Below are positions 5,481 to 6,329 of a stretch of DNA of 6,329 bases, one piece after another (the stretch's first letter is position 1; the number at the start of each line of letters is the position of its first letter). Source of the stretch: an uncultured Clostridia bacterium (GTDB lineage Bacteria > Bacillota > Clostridia > TANB77 > CAG-508); contig CARUQW010000056.1 of assembly GCA_949077355.1 (NCBI GenBank), positions 1 to 6,329 on the forward strand, in the 5' to 3' direction. The position numbers were made by a program, and so were the translations under genes. A model generated the notes under the pieces. It was given only the letters and a program-made list of their open reading frames with translations, searched no databases and was not told the origin of the DNA.

Positions 5481-5870
5481 TTAGATATTTTTATAATCTC
5501 TTATTTTCTTATATGCATATACAGCTGAAATACCAAACACAACTACTAACATAGCTACTGGAATAGAATCTTCAATTCCTGTTTTTGGTAAATTTGTATT
5601 ATTGTAAATACTTGAGTTATTTGTGTTAGATTTGTTTGTGTTGTTTGTATTTGTATTGGTATTATTCGTATTTGTATTGCTCCTATTTGTATTCGTATTT
5701 GTATTATTTGTGTTTGTGTTGTTATCAGAATTTGTATTTGTATTATTTGCACTTGTTAATGGTAATTCATTAAATGTGTTATCTGCTGCTAATACGTTTG
5801 TATTAAACATCATTACCATTACAGTAATTAACAAAATTGAAAATAGTTTGATTAAATTTGATTTTTTCAT
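5481..5870 (-). CDS. Small secreted Asn/Thr-rich LPKTG cell-wall-anchored protein
   Basis: This 129-residue precursor has three parts. A signal peptide (1-28: MKKSNLIKLF, hydrophobic core, cleavage likely after VLA). A mature stretch, nearly all low complexity, dominated by NTN, NNT and TNTN units (about 42-86). A standard sorting signal: LPKTG (94-98), hydrophobic segment (about 104-120) and positive tail KKIRDYKNI. After signal peptidase and sortase cleavage only about 69 residues (29-97) would stay on the wall, with no folded domain visible. It therefore looks like a flexible spacer or peptide display rather than an adhesin. Many N-x-T/S sites and threonines could be glycosylated, but nothing here proves it. 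The start is ATG 5870, seven bases after GGAG (5878-5881); an upstream ATG at 5897 lacks such a site. The adjacent convergent sortase is the probable processing enzyme. The repeat region could vary in length between strains. Confidence 0.88.
   Translation of the reverse strand: MKKSNLIKLFSILLITVMVMMFNTNVLAADNTFNELPLTSANNTNTNSDNNTNTNNTNTNTNRSNTNTNNTNTNTNNTNKSNTNNSSIYNNTNLPKTGIEDSIPVAMLVVVFGISAVYAYKKIRDYKNI
5612..5752 (-). repeat. Imperfect short tandem repeats encoding the Asn/Thr tract
   Basis: On the coding strand this stretch is built of AAT/AAC (Asn) and ACA/ACT (Thr) triplets in irregular 6-, 9- and 18-base units, for example AATACAAATACAAATAAT. Units have drifted by substitutions and by interruptions (TCT, AGA, GGA codons). 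Such arrays can expand or shrink in frame by slippage. Confidence 0.7.
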
Positions 5871-5927
5871 ATCGATTCTCCTTTTCTTTTTATACATTTT
5901 TTATTAGTATTATTACAATCACCTTTA

Positions 5928-5956
5928 ATTATACTCTTTTTTTATGTATATTTCAA
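5928..5956 (-). promoter_or_regulatory. Proximal promoter of the LPKTG gene
   Basis: Read on the minus strand: TTGAAA (5956-5951), a 17-bp spacer, then TATAAT (5933-5928). Both boxes and the spacing fit the housekeeping sigma factor well. Transcription would start near 5921, giving a leader of about 50 bases. Confidence 0.7.
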
Positions 5957-5992
5957 GTAATTTGTATAAAAAATATATAAATACTAATTTCT

Positions 5993-6004
5993 TTCGTTTA
6001 CGAA
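5993..6004. promoter_or_regulatory. Short palindrome, possible operator
   Basis: TTCGTTTACGAA has perfect 5-base arms (TTCGT/ACGAA) around TT. It sits at the expected start point of the distal LPKTG promoter, where a repressor could bind. No particular regulator is implied. Confidence 0.3.
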
Positions 6005-6008
6005 TATT

Positions 6009-6037
6009 ATTTTATACTTAAAAATAGAATAAGTCAA
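6009..6037 (-). promoter_or_regulatory. Distal promoter of the LPKTG gene
   Basis: Read on the minus strand: TTGACT (6037-6032), a 17-bp spacer, then TAAAAT (6014-6009). The start would be near 6002, giving a leader of about 130 bases that includes the proximal promoter. TATAAA two bases upstream of TAAAAT is an alternative -10 with a 15-bp spacer. Confidence 0.55.
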
Positions 6038-6057
6038 TACCTTCATTCTAATTTTTA

Positions 6058-6085
6058 TTTACATTTGCATTACAAAAATATTACA
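6058..6085. promoter_or_regulatory. Three 11-bp-phased TTACA direct repeats
   Basis: TTTACA (6058-6063), ATTACA (6069-6074) and ATTACA (6080-6085) are separated by exactly five bases each, so TTACA recurs every 11 bp. This is the layout of binding sites for OmpR/PhoB-type response regulators; the B. subtilis PhoP box is TTHACA repeats with about 5-bp spacers. It lies between the ychF stop and the distal LPKTG promoter, about 20 bp upstream of the -35 box. Confidence 0.35.
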
Positions 6086-6089
6086 TTTT

Positions 6090-6329
6090 TTACACGTTAA
6101 ATTTAAATAATACAATGTCACCATCTTGCATAATATATTCTTTTCCTTCTGAGCGAACTAATCCTTTTTCTTTGGCATTTACGATAGACCCCACTTTTAT
6201 TAAATCATCATAAGAAACAACTTCTGCCTTAATAAATCCTCTTTCAATATCAGAATGAATTTTTCCGGCTGCTTGTGGTGCTTTGGTTCCTTTTTTTATC
6301 GTCCAAGCTCTTACTTCTGGTTCTCCTGC
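6090..6329 (-). CDS. ychF: Ribosome-associated ATPase YchF (OLA1), C-terminal part
   Basis: Only the last 79 codons and the stop are in the window; the rest lies beyond base 6329. The readable protein begins AGEPEVRAWTIKKGTKAPQA, runs through AGKIHSDIERGFIKAEVVSYDD, and ends EGKEYIMQDGDIVLFKFNV. This matches the conserved C-terminal TGS-type domain of YchF, whose hallmarks are RAWTI..GTKAPQAAG.IH.D.E.GFI.AEV, the EGK.Y..QDGD segment and a final FNV. YchF is a P-loop protein that prefers ATP to GTP, binds ribosomes and modulates stress responses. The domain is full-length with no break, and the gene looks ordinary. No clear terminator follows its stop, so transcription might run on toward the LPKTG gene on the same strand. 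Confidence 0.95.
   Translation of the reverse strand, partial: AGEPEVRAWTIKKGTKAPQAAGKIHSDIERGFIKAEVVSYDDLIKVGSIVNAKEKGLVRSEGKEYIMQDGDIVLFKFNV

Noticed and set aside
5623..5907. Plus-strand frame rich in Phe, Val and Leu opposite the LPKTG gene
   Set aside because: It is the antisense shadow of the Asn/Thr repeats; no start signals, and it crosses the real gene's promoter side.
1..6329. CRISPR array, tRNA, rRNA or known riboswitch
   Set aside because: No regularly spaced repeats, cloverleaf or recognised aptamer core was found on either strand.

Overview
This is an A+T-rich window that reads cleanly with the standard bacterial code. A SpoVB-type flippase, AGGAGG ribosome binding sites, a sortase and an LPKTG surface protein point to a low-GC, Gram-positive, probably spore-forming member of the Firmicutes. 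An uncultured gut Clostridia lineage would fit, but the species cannot be named from this sequence.

Layout, left to right. Bases 1-172 hold one copy of a hairpin-bearing repeat and the ribosome binding site of a SpoVB-like lipid-linked oligosaccharide flippase (173-1552, +). The 295-base gap after it is almost filled by a nested inverted-repeat element (about 1554-1843). Its core contains a second, 61/66-identical copy of the repeat at the window start, and its right end doubles as a bidirectional terminator. Next, on the minus strand, come a SIS-domain phosphosugar-binding protein (1848-2984) and, upstream of it, an Fe/Mn superoxide dismutase gene (3076-3670) broken by one extra base at 3307. 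The dismutase promoter region carries a PerR-like palindrome. The 110-base gap from 3671 to 3780 is a divergent promoter region. Rightward from it runs a 324-residue helical protein of unknown function (3781-4755), ending in an intrinsic terminator, and then a membrane-anchored sortase (4794-5447). The sortase converges, across a shared bidirectional terminator, on a small secreted Asn/Thr-rich LPKTG protein (5481-5870, -). That gene has two tandem promoter candidates, a short palindrome and three 11-bp-phased direct repeats upstream. The window ends in the C-terminus of the ribosome-associated ATPase YchF (6090-6329, -).

How the genes work together. The clearest link is the sortase and its neighbouring LPKTG protein, a probable enzyme-substrate pair for cell-wall attachment. 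The dismutase and the SIS gene lie in the same direction with no visible terminator between them and may be co-transcribed. The flippase is probably an independent envelope or sporulation gene. I see no convincing new multi-gene system. The most unusual items are the nested palindromic element with its second partial copy across spoVB, the linker-only sortase substrate with its layered upstream region, and the single-base break in the dismutase gene.
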